A DNA stretch of 64,000 nucleotides from [Mycobacterium] fortunisiensis (GTDB lineage: Bacteria > Actinomycetota > Actinomycetes > Mycobacteriales > Mycobacteriaceae): assembly GCF_019050325.1 (NCBI RefSeq), contig NZ_VOMB01000016.1:186001-250000 (forward strand), given 5' to 3'. Made by a program: the position numbers and the translations under genes. Under the pieces are notes generated by a model. It was not told the origin of the DNA. It saw only the letters and a list, made by a program, of their open reading frames with translations, and searched no databases. Shown here piece by piece: positions 16,988 through 29,441 of the stretch (position 1 is the first letter of the stretch; every line of letters starts with the position of its first letter).

Positions 16988-17923
16988 TCAGCTGCCGTTG
17001 GGTAGCGGACTGCCCAGGTGATCGGCGGCGATCAGGCGGTCGTCCACCATCGACAGCACCCACATGCTGCCCTTGCGGTTGCCGGTGGTCTGCGGGCGCA
17101 CATGCGCGCGTGCGCACCACCAGGAGATGAGGTCGGGAATCACCTTGCCCTGCGTGCAGATCGCCGGCGTTCCCGCCCGCGCCGCGAGTTCGAGGATGCG
17201 GTTGCGCCCGGCCTTGTGATCGGAGCTGTACGCCTCCTCGGTCAGCGTCGGCTCGTTGTGGATGTCGACCCCGAGTTCCTGGGCCAGCGGCTCCAGGGTC
17301 TGATGACAGCGCAGTCGATCGGCCGCGTAAAGCGTTGTGGCACCGAATGCCACTAATTGGCCGACCAGAGCCTCGGCTTGTGCCCGGCCTTTTTTGTCCA
17401 ACGGCCGCTTGCGATCGTCACCCTTGAACCGCGACCGCCGTCCGGCCGCACCGTGCCGGACGATCAGCACGGTTTTCGTATTTGGCGGGTGTTTTACGAA
17501 GCGTTGCAACATTTTTCGGTCTTGCGGGTATTGCAGTTGATCGGCCGCCGCGGTCACCGGAAGCCAGATGAGCTTGTCCACCTCGTCATTGGGCGTGAAA
17601 TCGCCACCGGTGGCGCGGGCCGCCCAGTACCAGACACGTTTGGTGCCCGCCGGGATGTCGTAGGAGATCGAGCCGAGCCGCCGACCGAGCTGTGCGGTGT
17701 ACCCGGTCTCTTCGTGGACTTCGCGTACCGCGGCCACCGGATCGGTTTCGTCGAACTCGACTTTCCCCTTGGGCAGCGACCAATCGTCGTAGCGTGGACG
17801 GTGGATGACGGCCACCTCGGTCGCCATGGTGCCCGAGGCGTCGTCACTGGCCCGCCACAACACCGCACCCGCCGCGGGCACGACAGCGGAACCGGTTTTC
17901 GCCGATCTCGTGTTGTTGGACAC
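16988..17923 (-). CDS. mutT1: MutT1: Nudix hydrolase fused to a histidine-phosphatase domain
   Basis: The N-terminal half carries a complete Nudix box (GKVEFDE...REVHEETGY, residues about 53-75); the C-terminal half is a histidine phosphatase with the RHG motif (about 155). In mycobacteria MutT1 removes 8-oxo-dGTP and 8-oxo-GTP and also hydrolyses diadenosine polyphosphates, preventing mutation from oxidised nucleotides. The 311-residue length and two-domain layout match M. tuberculosis Rv2985. It lies 41 bases downstream of ppk1 on the same strand. Confidence 0.95.
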   Translation of the reverse strand: MSNNTRSAKTGSAVVPAAGAVLWRASDDASGTMATEVAVIHRPRYDDWSLPKGKVEFDETDPVAAVREVHEETGYTAQLGRRLGSISYDIPAGTKRVWYWAARATGGDFTPNDEVDKLIWLPVTAAADQLQYPQDRKMLQRFVKHPPNTKTVLIVRHGAAGRRSRFKGDDRKRPLDKKGRAQAEALVGQLVAFGATTLYAADRLRCHQTLEPLAQELGVDIHNEPTLTEEAYSSDHKAGRNRILELAARAGTPAICTQGKVIPDLISWWCARAHVRPQTTGNRKGSMWVLSMVDDRLIAADHLGSPLPNGS

Positions 17924-17964
17924 CTAGACTCCTGTAGGTCAGCTACCGGCCCGGGTCCGGTCGG

Positions 17965-20169
17965 TCAGGGATGTCGATGACGTTCCATCAGCGACACCTG
18001 GTGGTCGCGAACTGTCTGTCCCTCCTGGGGCAGCGCCGTCCAATGACCATCGTGGCGCAATTCCCAGCACCGGGTGGCCGGATCCATCGCGGACTCGAAC
18101 ACGTCGCCCAGTTGCGCGGTCAAACGTGGATCCTTGACCTGAGCCATCACCTCGACACGGCGGTCGAGATTACGATGCATCATGTCGGCGCTGCCGATCC
18201 AGAACTCGTTGATGGCGCGGAAGTGAATAATCCGCGAGTGCTCCAGGAACCGCCCAAGGATCGAGCGCACGGTGATGTTGTCGGAATACCCGGGCACACC
18301 GGGGCGCAGCGCACAGATTCCGCGTACCACGATCTCCACCGGGACACCGGCCTGTGACGCTCGGTACACCGCGTCGATGACCTGTTCGTCGACCAACGCG
18401 TTCATCTTCATCCGGATGCCCGCGTCGGCGCCGTCCCGGTGAGCGGCGATCTCGCGGTCGATGCGCTCGATGATGCCTTTGCGCACGCCGCGCGGGGCGA
18501 CCAGCAGGTTGCGGTAGGCGTCCTTGCGTGAGTAGCCGGTCAGCGAGTTGAACAGGTCGGTCAGGTCGGCCCCGATGTCGGGATCGGCGGTGAGCAACCC
18601 GACATCTTCATACAGCCGCGCGGTTTTCGGGTTGTAGTTGCCGGTGCCGATGTGGCAGTAGCGCCGGATCGTCGACCCTTCGCGGCGCACCACCAGACAG
18701 GTCTTGCAGTGGGTCTTGAGCCCGATCAGGCCGTAGACCACGTGGACACCGGCCTGTTCCAGCTCCCTGGCCCATTTGATGTTGGCCTGTTCGTCGAAGC
18801 GGGCCTTGATCTCGACGAGCGCCACCACCTGCTTGCCCGCCTCGGCCGCATCGATCAGGGCGTTGATGATGGGCGAGTCACCGGAGGTGCGGTACAGCGT
18901 CTGCTTGATCGCGAGCACGTTGGGATCGGCGGCGGCCTGCTCGATGAACCGCTGCACGGTCGTGGAGAACGAGTCGTAGGGATGGTGTACCAACACATCC
19001 CCGTCACGCAGCGTCGAGAAAATGCTCTTGGGCGTCTCGCGCTCACCGAAAGCCGGTGGGGTGGCGGGCACGAACGGCCGGTCCTTGAGCGCGGGCATGT
19101 CCACGGCGTAGATCTGCCACAGCGCGGACAGATCCAGCAGACCGGGCACCTCGATCACGTCGCCGGGGGCCACATCCAGTTCCCGCAACAGCAATTCGAG
19201 CATGCTCTCGGTCATGTCGTCGGACACTTCCAACCGCACGGGCGAGCCGAACCGCCGACGGGCCAGTTCCCGCTCGAGTGCCTGCAACAGGTCTTCGTCG
19301 CGGTCCTCTTCGACCTCGAAGTCGGCATTGCGGGTGATCCGGAACGCGTGGTGCTCGACGATCTCCAAGCCGGGGAACAACACCGGAAGGAACGTCGCGA
19401 TCAGTTCCTCCATCGGAAGGAACCGCACCACCGTCGACCCATCGGCGGGCGGGCTGAGTTCCACGAAGCGGCCGACGTTGTCGGGCACCTTGATCCGGGC
19501 GAAGTGCTGTCCACCGTCCTCGGGTTGGCGGACGGTGATGGCCAGGTTCAGGCTCAGCCCGCTCACGAAGGGGAACGGGTGCGCCGGGTCCACCGCCAGC
19601 GGGGTGAGGACCGGGAACACCTGCTCGTGGAAGTAGGTGGACAGCTTGGCGCGTTCGGTCTCGTCGAGTTCGGCCCAGTTGACGATGACGATGCCCTCTT
19701 CGGCCAGCGCCGGGCGGATCGAGTGCAGGAACACCTTGGCATGGCGGTTGGCGATCTGCTGGGTGCGCTCGTTGATCCGGCGCAACTGCTCGCGTGGGGA
19801 CAGTCCATCGGCGGAACGCACCGACAGCCCCATCTCGTCGCGGCGTTTGAGCCCGGCCACCCGCACCATGTAGAACTCGTCGAGATTGGACGCGAAGATC
19901 GCCAGGAACTTCAGGCGTTCGAGCAGCGGCATCGACGGGTCGGCGGCTACCGCCAGGACGCGGGCATTGAAGTCCAGCCAGCTCAGCTCGCGGTTGAGGT
20001 AGCGGTCGTCGGGCAGGGCGTTGTCCACCGCCGGTGCGGTCGCCGCCGGCGGCACTTCGGGTGTCGGTGACTCGCCGGAGGGCCCCGATGCGGCTGCGGC
20101 GGTGTCCGGTTGGGAGTCCGACCGGGTCCCAGGCTCGGCTTCGGTAGCTTCGCTCATTTGTCCGATCAT
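17965..20169 (-). CDS. ppk1: Polyphosphate kinase 1
   Basis: The enzyme reversibly makes polyphosphate from ATP. The 734-residue protein shows the four-part PPK1 layout: N-terminal [14 protein letters not shown], a middle [13 protein letters not shown] segment, and the catalytic-histidine motif [21 protein letters not shown]. The extreme N-terminus is low-complexity. ATG 20169 is used; ATG 20157 is equally possible. It sits between fbiD and mutT1 on the minus strand, probably as one unit. Confidence 0.95.
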   Translation of the reverse strand: MIGQMSEATEAEPGTRSDSQPDTAAAASGPSGESPTPEVPPAATAPAVDNALPDDRYLNRELSWLDFNARVLAVAADPSMPLLERLKFLAIFASNLDEFYMVRVAGLKRRDEMGLSVRSADGLSPREQLRRINERTQQIANRHAKVFLHSIRPALAEEGIVIVNWAELDETERAKLSTYFHEQVFPVLTPLAVDPAHPFPFVSGLSLNLAITVRQPEDGGQHFARIKVPDNVGRFVELSPPADGSTVVRFLPMEELIATFLPVLFPGLEIVEHHAFRITRNADFEVEEDRDEDLLQALERELARRRFGSPVRLEVSDDMTESMLELLLRELDVAPGDVIEVPGLLDLSALWQIYAVDMPALKDRPFVPATPPAFGERETPKSIFSTLRDGDVLVHHPYDSFSTTVQRFIEQAAADPNVLAIKQTLYRTSGDSPIINALIDAAEAGKQVVALVEIKARFDEQANIKWARELEQAGVHVVYGLIGLKTHCKTCLVVRREGSTIRRYCHIGTGNYNPKTARLYEDVGLLTADPDIGADLTDLFNSLTGYSRKDAYRNLLVAPRGVRKGIIERIDREIAAHRDGADAGIRMKMNALVDEQVIDAVYRASQAGVPVEIVVRGICALRPGVPGYSDNITVRSILGRFLEHSRIIHFRAINEFWIGSADMMHRNLDRRVEVMAQVKDPRLTAQLGDVFESAMDPATRCWELRHDGHWTALPQEGQTVRDHQVSLMERHRHP

Positions 20170-20219
20170 TCCCTATCTGCCGGGTTCGCGGCTACTCACT
20201 GACAACTCCGCGCCGGCAC

Positions 20220-23059
<2,840 letters not shown>

Positions 23060-23120
23060 AATACCAGGTCAGGATGCACCGAACGGCAGTAGCGGACCGG
23101 GACGGTAGCCTCTCTAGGTT

Positions 23121-24254
23121 GTGACTGCCCGCAATCAGACCGGATCCCGTACCCGCGTCGCCGTCGTCTACGGCGGGCGTAGCTCTGAGCACGCGATCTC
23201 CTGCGTCTCGGCGGGGAGCATCTTGCGCAACCTCGACCCGGAGCGGTTCGAGGTCATTGCCGTCGGGATCACGCCCGGCGGGTCGTGGATGTTGACCGAC
23301 GGCCGGCCCGAGACCCTCGCGATCACCGACGGTCAGTTGCCCGAGGTCACCGAGACCTCCGGAACCGAGCTGGCGCTGGCCGCCGCCCCCAACCGCAGTG
23401 GCCAACTGCTCGCCCTGAGTAACGGCCCCGGCGAGCTGTTGGCCGCCGTCGATGTGGTGTTCCCGGTACTGCACGGGCCCTACGGCGAGGACGGCACCAT
23501 CCAGGGGCTCCTGGAGCTGGCCGGGGTTCCGTATGTCGGCTCGGGTGTGCTGTCCAGCGCCGCCGGGATGGACAAGGAGTTCACCAAGAAGCTGTTGGTG
23601 GCCGAGGGGCTGCCCATCGGTGATTTCGTGGTGTTGCGGCCCGGGCGCGACGGATCTGCCGCCACGCTGAGTCTCGACGACCGGGAGCGCCTCGGCCTTC
23701 CGGTGTTCGTCAAACCCGCCCGCGGCGGTTCCTCGATCGGTGTCAGCCGGGTGGCCGAGTGGGATGAACTGCCCGCGGCGATCGAACTCGCGCGACGCCA
23801 TGACCCGAAGGTCATCATCGAGGCCGCGGTGCCGGGCCGGGAACTGGAATGCGGTGTGCTCGAGTTCGCCGACGGCCGGGTCGAGGCCAGCACCGTGGGC
23901 GAGATCCGGGTGGCCGGAGTCCGCGGGCGCGAGGACGGCTTCTACGACTTCGCCACCAAGTACCTCGTCGATGCGGCCGAGTTGGATGTGCCCGCCAAGG
24001 TCGACGACGACATCGCCGACGAGGTGCGCCGGCTGGCGGTGCGTGCCTTCACGGCGATCGACTGCCAGGGGCTGGCCCGCGTCGACTTCTTCCTCACCGA
24101 CGACGGCCCGGTGATCAACGAGATCAACACCATGCCGGGATTCACCACCATCTCGATGTTCCCGCGGATGTGGGCGGCCAGCGGTGTGGACTACCCGACG
24201 CTGCTGACCGCGATGGTCGATACCGCGCTGGCCCGCGGTACCGGCCTGCGCTGA
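23121..24254 (+). CDS. ddlA: D-alanine--D-alanine ligase
   Basis: The ATP-grasp enzyme joins two D-alanines for peptidoglycan precursors and is the target of D-cycloserine. Motifs: [19 protein letters not shown] at the N-terminus, [16 protein letters not shown] for ATP, and [16 protein letters not shown] with the metal-binding acids. The length is 377 residues, starting at GTG 23121. D,D-carboxypeptidases acting on the same D-Ala-D-Ala unit lie at the far end of the window. Confidence 0.96.
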   Translation: MTARNQTGSRTRVAVVYGGRSSEHAISCVSAGSILRNLDPERFEVIAVGITPGGSWMLTDGRPETLAITDGQLPEVTETSGTELALAAAPNRSGQLLALSNGPGELLAAVDVVFPVLHGPYGEDGTIQGLLELAGVPYVGSGVLSSAAGMDKEFTKKLLVAEGLPIGDFVVLRPGRDGSAATLSLDDRERLGLPVFVKPARGGSSIGVSRVAEWDELPAAIELARRHDPKVIIEAAVPGRELECGVLEFADGRVEASTVGEIRVAGVRGREDGFYDFATKYLVDAAELDVPAKVDDDIADEVRRLAVRAFTAIDCQGLARVDFFLTDDGPVINEINTMPGFTTISMFPRMWAASGVDYPTLLTAMVDTALARGTGLR

Positions 24255-24278
24255 CGCGCGTCCGGCGCACGCCAGGGT

Positions 24279-24857
24279 TCAGCGCGCCGGGGCCGGAACG
24301 GGCTCCTGGGCGGGCATGGTGCGGGCGATCTGCCCGGAGATCTGCTGAATGGGTGTCGGTCCCGAGCCCGCCGGCAGGGTGAGCGCCACGTAGACCGGGC
24401 GATCCACCGCGTACCAGGTGCTACGACCCTGATCTTCGGCGTAGGCCGCCGGGCTGCCCGCACCGGAATCGCCCACCCGGAACCACTGGATCTCATCGAC
24501 CACCTGCAATGGGGTGCCCACCACAAAATCTGTGGGCCGTTCCAGTCCGCAGCGCAGGACCACCGGTTCGGCGTCCGGTTCGGCCCGCCAGGCCGCGGTC
24601 CCCGGCGGCGTCGGGTCGACCGTCGGGGCACGCCGGAAATCGCCGAGCTGCTGGGGCAGCGCGTTGAGCAGGTCGTGGCAGTGGGCGCTGTCGGCCTGCG
24701 GCGCGGGGATCGACGGGATGGCGACGGGTCGCTGCTGCGGGGAACGCTGGCGTGACGCCGCGATACCGAGGACGGTGATCAGCACCGAAACCGCAACGAC
24801 GATTGCCGCGATCAGCAGCGCGCGGGGCGGTCCATCGGAGGCGGGCGACTCGGTCAC
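24279..24857 (-). CDS. DUF3515 membrane-anchored protein
   Basis: The 192-residue protein has one N-terminal membrane segment (LLIAAIVVAVSVLITVLGIA, about 14-33) and an external domain with CHDLLNALPQQLGDF and a second cysteine in VVLRCGLERP, the actinobacterial DUF3515 pattern (M. tuberculosis Rv2980 counterpart). The function is unknown; the two cysteines may pair. It lies 10 bases after an Lrp/AsnC-like gene on the same strand. Confidence 0.85.
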   Translation of the reverse strand: MTESPASDGPPRALLIAAIVVAVSVLITVLGIAASRQRSPQQRPVAIPSIPAPQADSAHCHDLLNALPQQLGDFRRAPTVDPTPPGTAAWRAEPDAEPVVLRCGLERPTDFVVGTPLQVVDEIQWFRVGDSGAGSPAAYAEDQGRSTWYAVDRPVYVALTLPAGSGPTPIQQISGQIARTMPAQEPVPAPAR

Positions 24858-24867
24858 ACCACCAACT

Positions 24868-25110
24868 CTATGGCCGGTCGGGGTCGGCGATGGGGCAGGT
24901 CAGGGTTCGAGTGATCCCGGCGACCTGTTGCACTGCCGGGATCACGTCCGATTGCAGCCCGGCCGGCGTGTCGGCGCTGATGCGCAGGACCACGTCGTAG
25001 GGGCCGGTCACGTACTCCGCGGACACCACGCCGGGCAGCGCGGCGAGTTGCTTGGCGACGACTTCGGCGCGGCCCACCTCGGTCTGGATCAGCACATAAG
25101 CCTCCACCAC
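24868..25110 (-). CDS. Stand-alone Lrp/AsnC ligand-binding (RAM/ACT-like) domain
   Basis: The 80-residue product is just the C-terminal effector domain of Lrp/AsnC regulators (EAYVLIQTEVGRAEVVAKQLAAL..., GPYDVVLRI), without a DNA-binding domain. Such small proteins bind amino acids and may modulate full regulators. GTG 25110 was chosen because GGAGG precedes it by about ten bases. It is divergent from thiL. Confidence 0.85.
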   Translation of the reverse strand: MVEAYVLIQTEVGRAEVVAKQLAALPGVVSAEYVTGPYDVVLRISADTPAGLQSDVIPAVQQVAGITRTLTCPIADPDRP

Positions 25111-25215
25111 CGGCTGTCTCCTCCGTCTCGCTGCATAAACTGCTGGCCGCAGGCACCAAACGTACCGCAGGTCCGGTCCGGGCTCAGGACGCGGCAGCGA
25201 CCGGCAGGAGGCGAT

Positions 25216-26208
25216 GTGACCAGGGACATGACCGGCGAGGATTCCGGTGCGGACACCGGCGACACCTTGGCGACGGCCGGGGAATTCGTCGTCATCGACC
25301 GGTTGGTGGCCGGGCGCAGGCAGGCTGGTGCCGTCACGTTGGGCCCCGGCGACGACGCGGCGGTGGTGACCGCAGGTGACGGGCGCACCGTGGTGTCCAC
25401 CGACATGCTGGTGCAGGACCGCCACTTCCGGCTGGACTGGTCCGCGCCGCGCGACGTCGGGCGCAAGGCGATCGCCCAGAACGCCGCCGACATCGAGGCG
25501 ATGGGCGGCCGGGCCACGGCCTTCGTGGTGGCGTTCGGCGCCCCCGCGGACACCTCGGTCGCGGCCGCGACCGAGCTCACCGACGGGCTGTGGGCCGAGG
25601 CGGCACTGCTGGACGCCAGCATCGCCGGCGGTGATCTGGTGCGCGCCCCGCTGTGGGTGCTCTCGGTCACCGTGCTCGGGGATCTCGGCGGCCGGGCTCC
25701 GGTGCGGCGCAGTGGGGCCCGGCCCGGCGACACGGTGGCGGTCACGGGTGAACTGGGGCGGTCGGCCGCCGGCCACGCACTGTACGAGCACGGGGTCGAC
25801 GGGCCGGCCGGATTCGCCGAACTGCGCCGCCGGCACCTGACCCCGCAGCCGCCGTATGGGCAGGGTGTGGTGGCCGCCGATGCCGGGGCCACCGCGATGA
25901 CGGACGTGTCCGACGGCCTGCTGGCCGACCTGGGCCACATCGCGACGGCGTCGGGAGCCGGCATCGATCTGGACGGCAGCAGTTTCGACGGTGATCGGCG
26001 AGCGGTCGCCGAAGCCGCCGCCGCGGTGGGCGGCGACCCGTGGGATTGGGTGCTCGGCGGCGGGGAGGACCACGCCCTGGTGGCGACGTTCCCCGGTGCG
26101 CCACCGCCCGGGTGGCGGGCCGTCGGCCGGGTGGTCGATGGCCCGGTCGCGGTGCTTGTCGACGGCGCGCCGTGGGCGGGAAACCCGGGATGGCAATCGT
26201 TTGACTGA
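25216..26208 (+). CDS. thiL: Thiamine-monophosphate kinase
   Basis: The enzyme phosphorylates thiamine monophosphate to thiamine diphosphate. The 330-residue protein has GPGDDAAVV and the metal-binding STDMLVQDRHFRLDW at the N-terminus, MTDVSDGLLADL in the middle and GGGEDHALV near the C-terminus, all ThiL/AIR-synthase fold signatures. GGAGG precedes GTG 25216 by four bases; ATG 25228 is an alternative. ung follows after 24 bases. Confidence 0.93.
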   Translation: MTRDMTGEDSGADTGDTLATAGEFVVIDRLVAGRRQAGAVTLGPGDDAAVVTAGDGRTVVSTDMLVQDRHFRLDWSAPRDVGRKAIAQNAADIEAMGGRATAFVVAFGAPADTSVAAATELTDGLWAEAALLDASIAGGDLVRAPLWVLSVTVLGDLGGRAPVRRSGARPGDTVAVTGELGRSAAGHALYEHGVDGPAGFAELRRRHLTPQPPYGQGVVAADAGATAMTDVSDGLLADLGHIATASGAGIDLDGSSFDGDRRAVAEAAAAVGGDPWDWVLGGGEDHALVATFPGAPPPGWRAVGRVVDGPVAVLVDGAPWAGNPGWQSFD

Positions 26209-26232
26209 CGGTTCGCGCTAGGTTGGCTTCTC

Positions 26233-26943
26233 GTGACGACGGATGCGAGGAGTAGTTCCACCGGGGCCCGCCCGCTCAACGAACTCATCGAGGAGGGTTG
26301 GGCCCGTGCGCTGGAGCCGGTCGTACCGCACGTCGCCGGAATGGGAGAGTTCCTCCGCGACGAGCTGGCCGCCGGCCGACGTTATCTGCCGGCCGGACCG
26401 AATGTCCTGCGCGCCTTCACGTTTCCGTTCGATCAGGTGCGGGTACTGATCGTCGGTCAGGATCCGTACCCGACACCCGGGCACGCCGTGGGCCTCAGCT
26501 TCTCGGTGGGCGCCGACGTGCGTCCGCTGCCGCGCAGCTTGTCGAACATCTTCACGGAGTACTCGCAGGATTTGGGCTACCCACCGCCGGCCAACGGCGA
26601 CCTGACCCCCTGGGCGCAGCGTGGGGTGCTGCTGCTGAACCGTGTGCTCACGGTGTCCCCGGGCACGCCGGCTTCCCACCGCGGAAAGGGGTGGGAGGCG
26701 GTGACCGAGTGCGCGATCCGTGCGCTGGTCGCACGTCGGCAGCCGATGGTGGCGGTGCTGTGGGGGCGCGACGCGTCGACGCTCAAACCGCTACTCGCCG
26801 AGGGGGACTGCGCGACGATCGAATCGCCACACCCGTCTCCGCTGTCGGCGTCCCGCGGGTTCTTCGGGTCACGCCCGTTCAGTCGTGCCAACGAGCTGCT
26901 GCAAGAGAAGGGCGCCGAGCCGATCGACTGGCGGTTGCCCTGA
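26233..26943 (+). CDS. ung: Uracil-DNA glycosylase
   Basis: Family 1 UDG removes uracil from DNA. The water-activating motif [11 protein letters not shown] (residues about 75-85) and the minor-groove loop HPSPLSA are intact, and the length of 236 residues is normal. It starts at GTG 26233, downstream of thiL as in M. tuberculosis. Confidence 0.96.
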   Translation: MTTDARSSSTGARPLNELIEEGWARALEPVVPHVAGMGEFLRDELAAGRRYLPAGPNVLRAFTFPFDQVRVLIVGQDPYPTPGHAVGLSFSVGADVRPLPRSLSNIFTEYSQDLGYPPPANGDLTPWAQRGVLLLNRVLTVSPGTPASHRGKGWEAVTECAIRALVARRQPMVAVLWGRDASTLKPLLAEGDCATIESPHPSPLSASRGFFGSRPFSRANELLQEKGAEPIDWRLP

Positions 26944-26948
26944 GTCGA

Positions 26949-27287
26949 TCAGGGGCCGGGGACGGCCGGCGGCGCGGGGATCGGCGGTGGGGAGGGAATG
27001 CCCGGCGACGGGATCTCGATGGTGACGTCCCCGCCGTCGTCAGGGCCGGAGGTCGGTACCTCCGCCGGCGGTGATTCCGGGGCGGGCGACACCGGCGTCT
27101 CGACGCCAGGAGTTTCGATGACGGTGGTCTCGGTGTGGGTGACCGACGTCTCCGAGGTCGCGGGCAGCTCGGTCGTGGTGGTGTCGCTGTCCGAATCGTT
27201 GCCTGCGCATGCGGCCAGCACTGAGCCGGCCGCAACAGCCACAGCAAACACGTAGAGCGGTGAGTGTGATGCACGACATAGGATCAT
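26949..27287 (-). CDS. Small Thr/Pro-rich lipoprotein, function unknown
   Basis: From ATG 27287 the 112-residue product has a signal sequence ending in the lipobox VLAAC, so cysteine ~26 should be lipidated. The mature part is low-complexity: Asp/Ser/Thr-rich, then Pro-rich (PSPPPIPAPPAVPGP at the end). No known domain is visible. It converges with ung, separated by 5 bases. Confidence 0.7.
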   Translation of the reverse strand: MILCRASHSPLYVFAVAVAAGSVLAACAGNDSDSDTTTTELPATSETSVTHTETTVIETPGVETPVSPAPESPPAEVPTSGPDDGGDVTIEIPSPGIPSPPPIPAPPAVPGP

Positions 27288-27364
27288 GACGGCAGGACAT
27301 ACCCTGCCCACCACTGGAGTAAACAACGGAACCGCGCCCGGACCGGACGCGAATGCGCGCGACG

Positions 27365-27559
27365 TCAGCCGCGCGAGACCTTGCCGGCCTTGATGCAGGA
27401 GGTGCAGGCGTTCACGCGCTGCTTGTTGCCACCCGGACGCGACACGGTGCGCACCGACTGGATGTTCGGGTTCCAGCGCCGGCTGGTCCGCCGATGCGAG
27501 TGCGACACCGACTTACCGAAGCCCGGGGCCTTTCCGCAGATATCGCACACGGCAGCCAT
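27365..27559 (-). CDS. rpmB: 50S ribosomal protein L28, zinc-binding form
   Basis: The 64-residue L28 retains two cysteine pairs (CDIC near residue 5 and CTSC near 52), the zinc-binding C+ form. The minus-strand leader has GAGGAG before the ATG. It lies divergent from the FakA-like gene; 27560-27818 holds both leaders and no further gene. Confidence 0.95.
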   Translation of the reverse strand: MAAVCDICGKAPGFGKSVSHSHRRTSRRWNPNIQSVRTVSRPGGNKQRVNACTSCIKAGKVSRG

Positions 27560-27818
27560 ATCAACAACTCCTCGAAATCAGTCCTTGGGGGGTTGGGCCC
27601 GCTCGCCGCAGAACGACGGGGCTCGACCCGACAACCTGATCAGGATACCGGGAGCCCAGGGGATCGCCAAAACGGGCTGTGAACACGGCTTCAGGTTGTC
27701 CACAGCCAACGGTGCTCTGATCGGATTTGTCCCCGGCACTGGATAGGCTGGCGCCCACGCGGCGAGCGCGCCGCGCGGTGGGAATTCTGTCGGGATGTGA
27801 TGGGGATTGGGAGGTCCG

Positions 27819-29441
27819 ATGTCGACTCGACGGCTGGATGCCCATGCGTTGCGGGTCTGGGCTCACACTGCCGTCGACGATCTGATCGTCCACACCGACG
27901 AGATCAACCGGCTCAACGTCTTCCCGGTGGCCGATGCCGATACCGGGACGAACATGCTGTTCACGATGCGTTCGGCGTGGGCGCATGTCGACGCGGAGCC
28001 GGCCGGCAGCGACATCACCGCAGTGGCGGGCGCGCTGGCGGCGGGGGCGTTGCACGGCGCCCGCGGCAATTCGGGGGTGATCCTGTCGCAGATCCTGCTC
28101 GGTCTGGCCGAGGTGATCACCGCGGCGGCGGCGCAGCGTGACGGCGATCTGTCGGCGGTCGACGGGGTGTTGTTCGGTGCGGCGCTGCGTCACGCCGGCG
28201 CGTTGGTGGTCACCTCGATGGGCGAGCCGGTGGCGGGCACGATCGTGTCGGTGCTGCAGGCGGCGGCCGAGGGTGCCGAGCACTGCGCGGCCGAAGGCGG
28301 CGACGTCGCCGATGCCGCGGCCGCCGCCGGCGATGCCGCGGCCGTCGCGCTCGACCGCACCCCCGAGCAACTCGACGTGTTGGCCAGGGCCGGCGTGGTC
28401 GATTCCGGCGGTCGTGGGCTGCTCGTGCTGCTCGACGCGATGACCGTCACCCTGACCGGGCACGCGCCGCGTCGGCCGGCGTACACCCCGGCCGCACCGC
28501 AACCCACGCTGGACGCTCCCGCGCCGCCGCAGTTCGAGGTCATGTATCTGTTGAGCGGCTGCGGTGCCGCCGCGGTCGAGGGGTTGCGGGCCACGCTGGA
28601 TCAGATGGGTGAATCGGTGGCCATCGCCACCTCGGGCGGCGATCAGTACTCGGTACATGTCCATGTGGACGACGCCGGCGCGGCGGTGGAGGCCGGTCTT
28701 GCGGTCGGGACCCTGACCCGCATTCAGATCACCGCGCTGACGGGTGCGGTGGGCGCCCGGCCGGCCGGCGGGTGGGCCCGCGAGCGGGCGGTGCTGGCCG
28801 TCGTGGACGGGGACGGCGCGGCCGCACTGTTCGCCGGCGAGGGAGCCCACGTGCTGCGGCCCGACGATGGTGAGCCGATCAGCGCCCAGCAGTTGCTGCG
28901 TGCCCTGATCGACGTGGGGGCGGCCCAGGTCATGGTGCTGCCCAACGGATACGTGGCCGCCGAGGAACTCGTGGCCGGTTGCACGGCCGCGATCGGCTGG
29001 GGCATCGACGTGGTGCCGGTGCCGGCCGGTTCGATGGTGCAGGGTTTGGCCGCGCTGGCCGTGCACGACGCGGGCAGGCAGGCCGTCGACGACGGGTACA
29101 CCATGGCGCAGGCCGCCGCAGGCGCCCGCCACGGTGCGGTGCGGATCGCCACCGAGGAGGCGTTGACCTGGGCTGGCGCGTGTAAGCCTGGCGACGGGTT
29201 GGGTATCAGCGGTGATGAGGTGCTGATCGTCGGGCCCGACGTGACTGCGGCTGCTGCCGGTCTGATCGACCTGATGATGGTGGCCGGCGGGGAGCTCATC
29301 ACCGTGCTGACCGGCCAGGACGTCGACGACACGGTCGGGGAGGCGCTGCGGGCGCACGTACACCGCGCGCATCTGGGCGCCGAGCTGGTCACCTACCGCA
29401 CCGGCCACCGCGGCGACGCTCTGCTGATCGGGGTGGAGTAG
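27819..29441 (+). CDS. DhaL/FakA-type kinase domain protein (DAK2 domain)
   Basis: The 540-residue protein has an N-terminal DhaL (DAK2) domain with the metal-binding NVFPVADADTGTNML and the nucleotide motif GARGNSGVILSQ, then a C-terminal region as in FakA/YloV proteins. In Firmicutes FakA phosphorylates fatty acids bound by FakB; the mycobacterial substrate is not established. ATG 27819 follows GGGAGG (about 27809-27814). Its stop shares a base with the recG GTG, as in Rv2974c-Rv2973c. Confidence 0.88.
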   Translation: MSTRRLDAHALRVWAHTAVDDLIVHTDEINRLNVFPVADADTGTNMLFTMRSAWAHVDAEPAGSDITAVAGALAAGALHGARGNSGVILSQILLGLAEVITAAAAQRDGDLSAVDGVLFGAALRHAGALVVTSMGEPVAGTIVSVLQAAAEGAEHCAAEGGDVADAAAAAGDAAAVALDRTPEQLDVLARAGVVDSGGRGLLVLLDAMTVTLTGHAPRRPAYTPAAPQPTLDAPAPPQFEVMYLLSGCGAAAVEGLRATLDQMGESVAIATSGGDQYSVHVHVDDAGAAVEAGLAVGTLTRIQITALTGAVGARPAGGWARERAVLAVVDGDGAAALFAGEGAHVLRPDDGEPISAQQLLRALIDVGAAQVMVLPNGYVAAEELVAGCTAAIGWGIDVVPVPAGSMVQGLAALAVHDAGRQAVDDGYTMAQAAAGARHGAVRIATEEALTWAGACKPGDGLGISGDEVLIVGPDVTAAAAGLIDLMMVAGGELITVLTGQDVDDTVGEALRAHVHRAHLGAELVTYRTGHRGDALLIGVE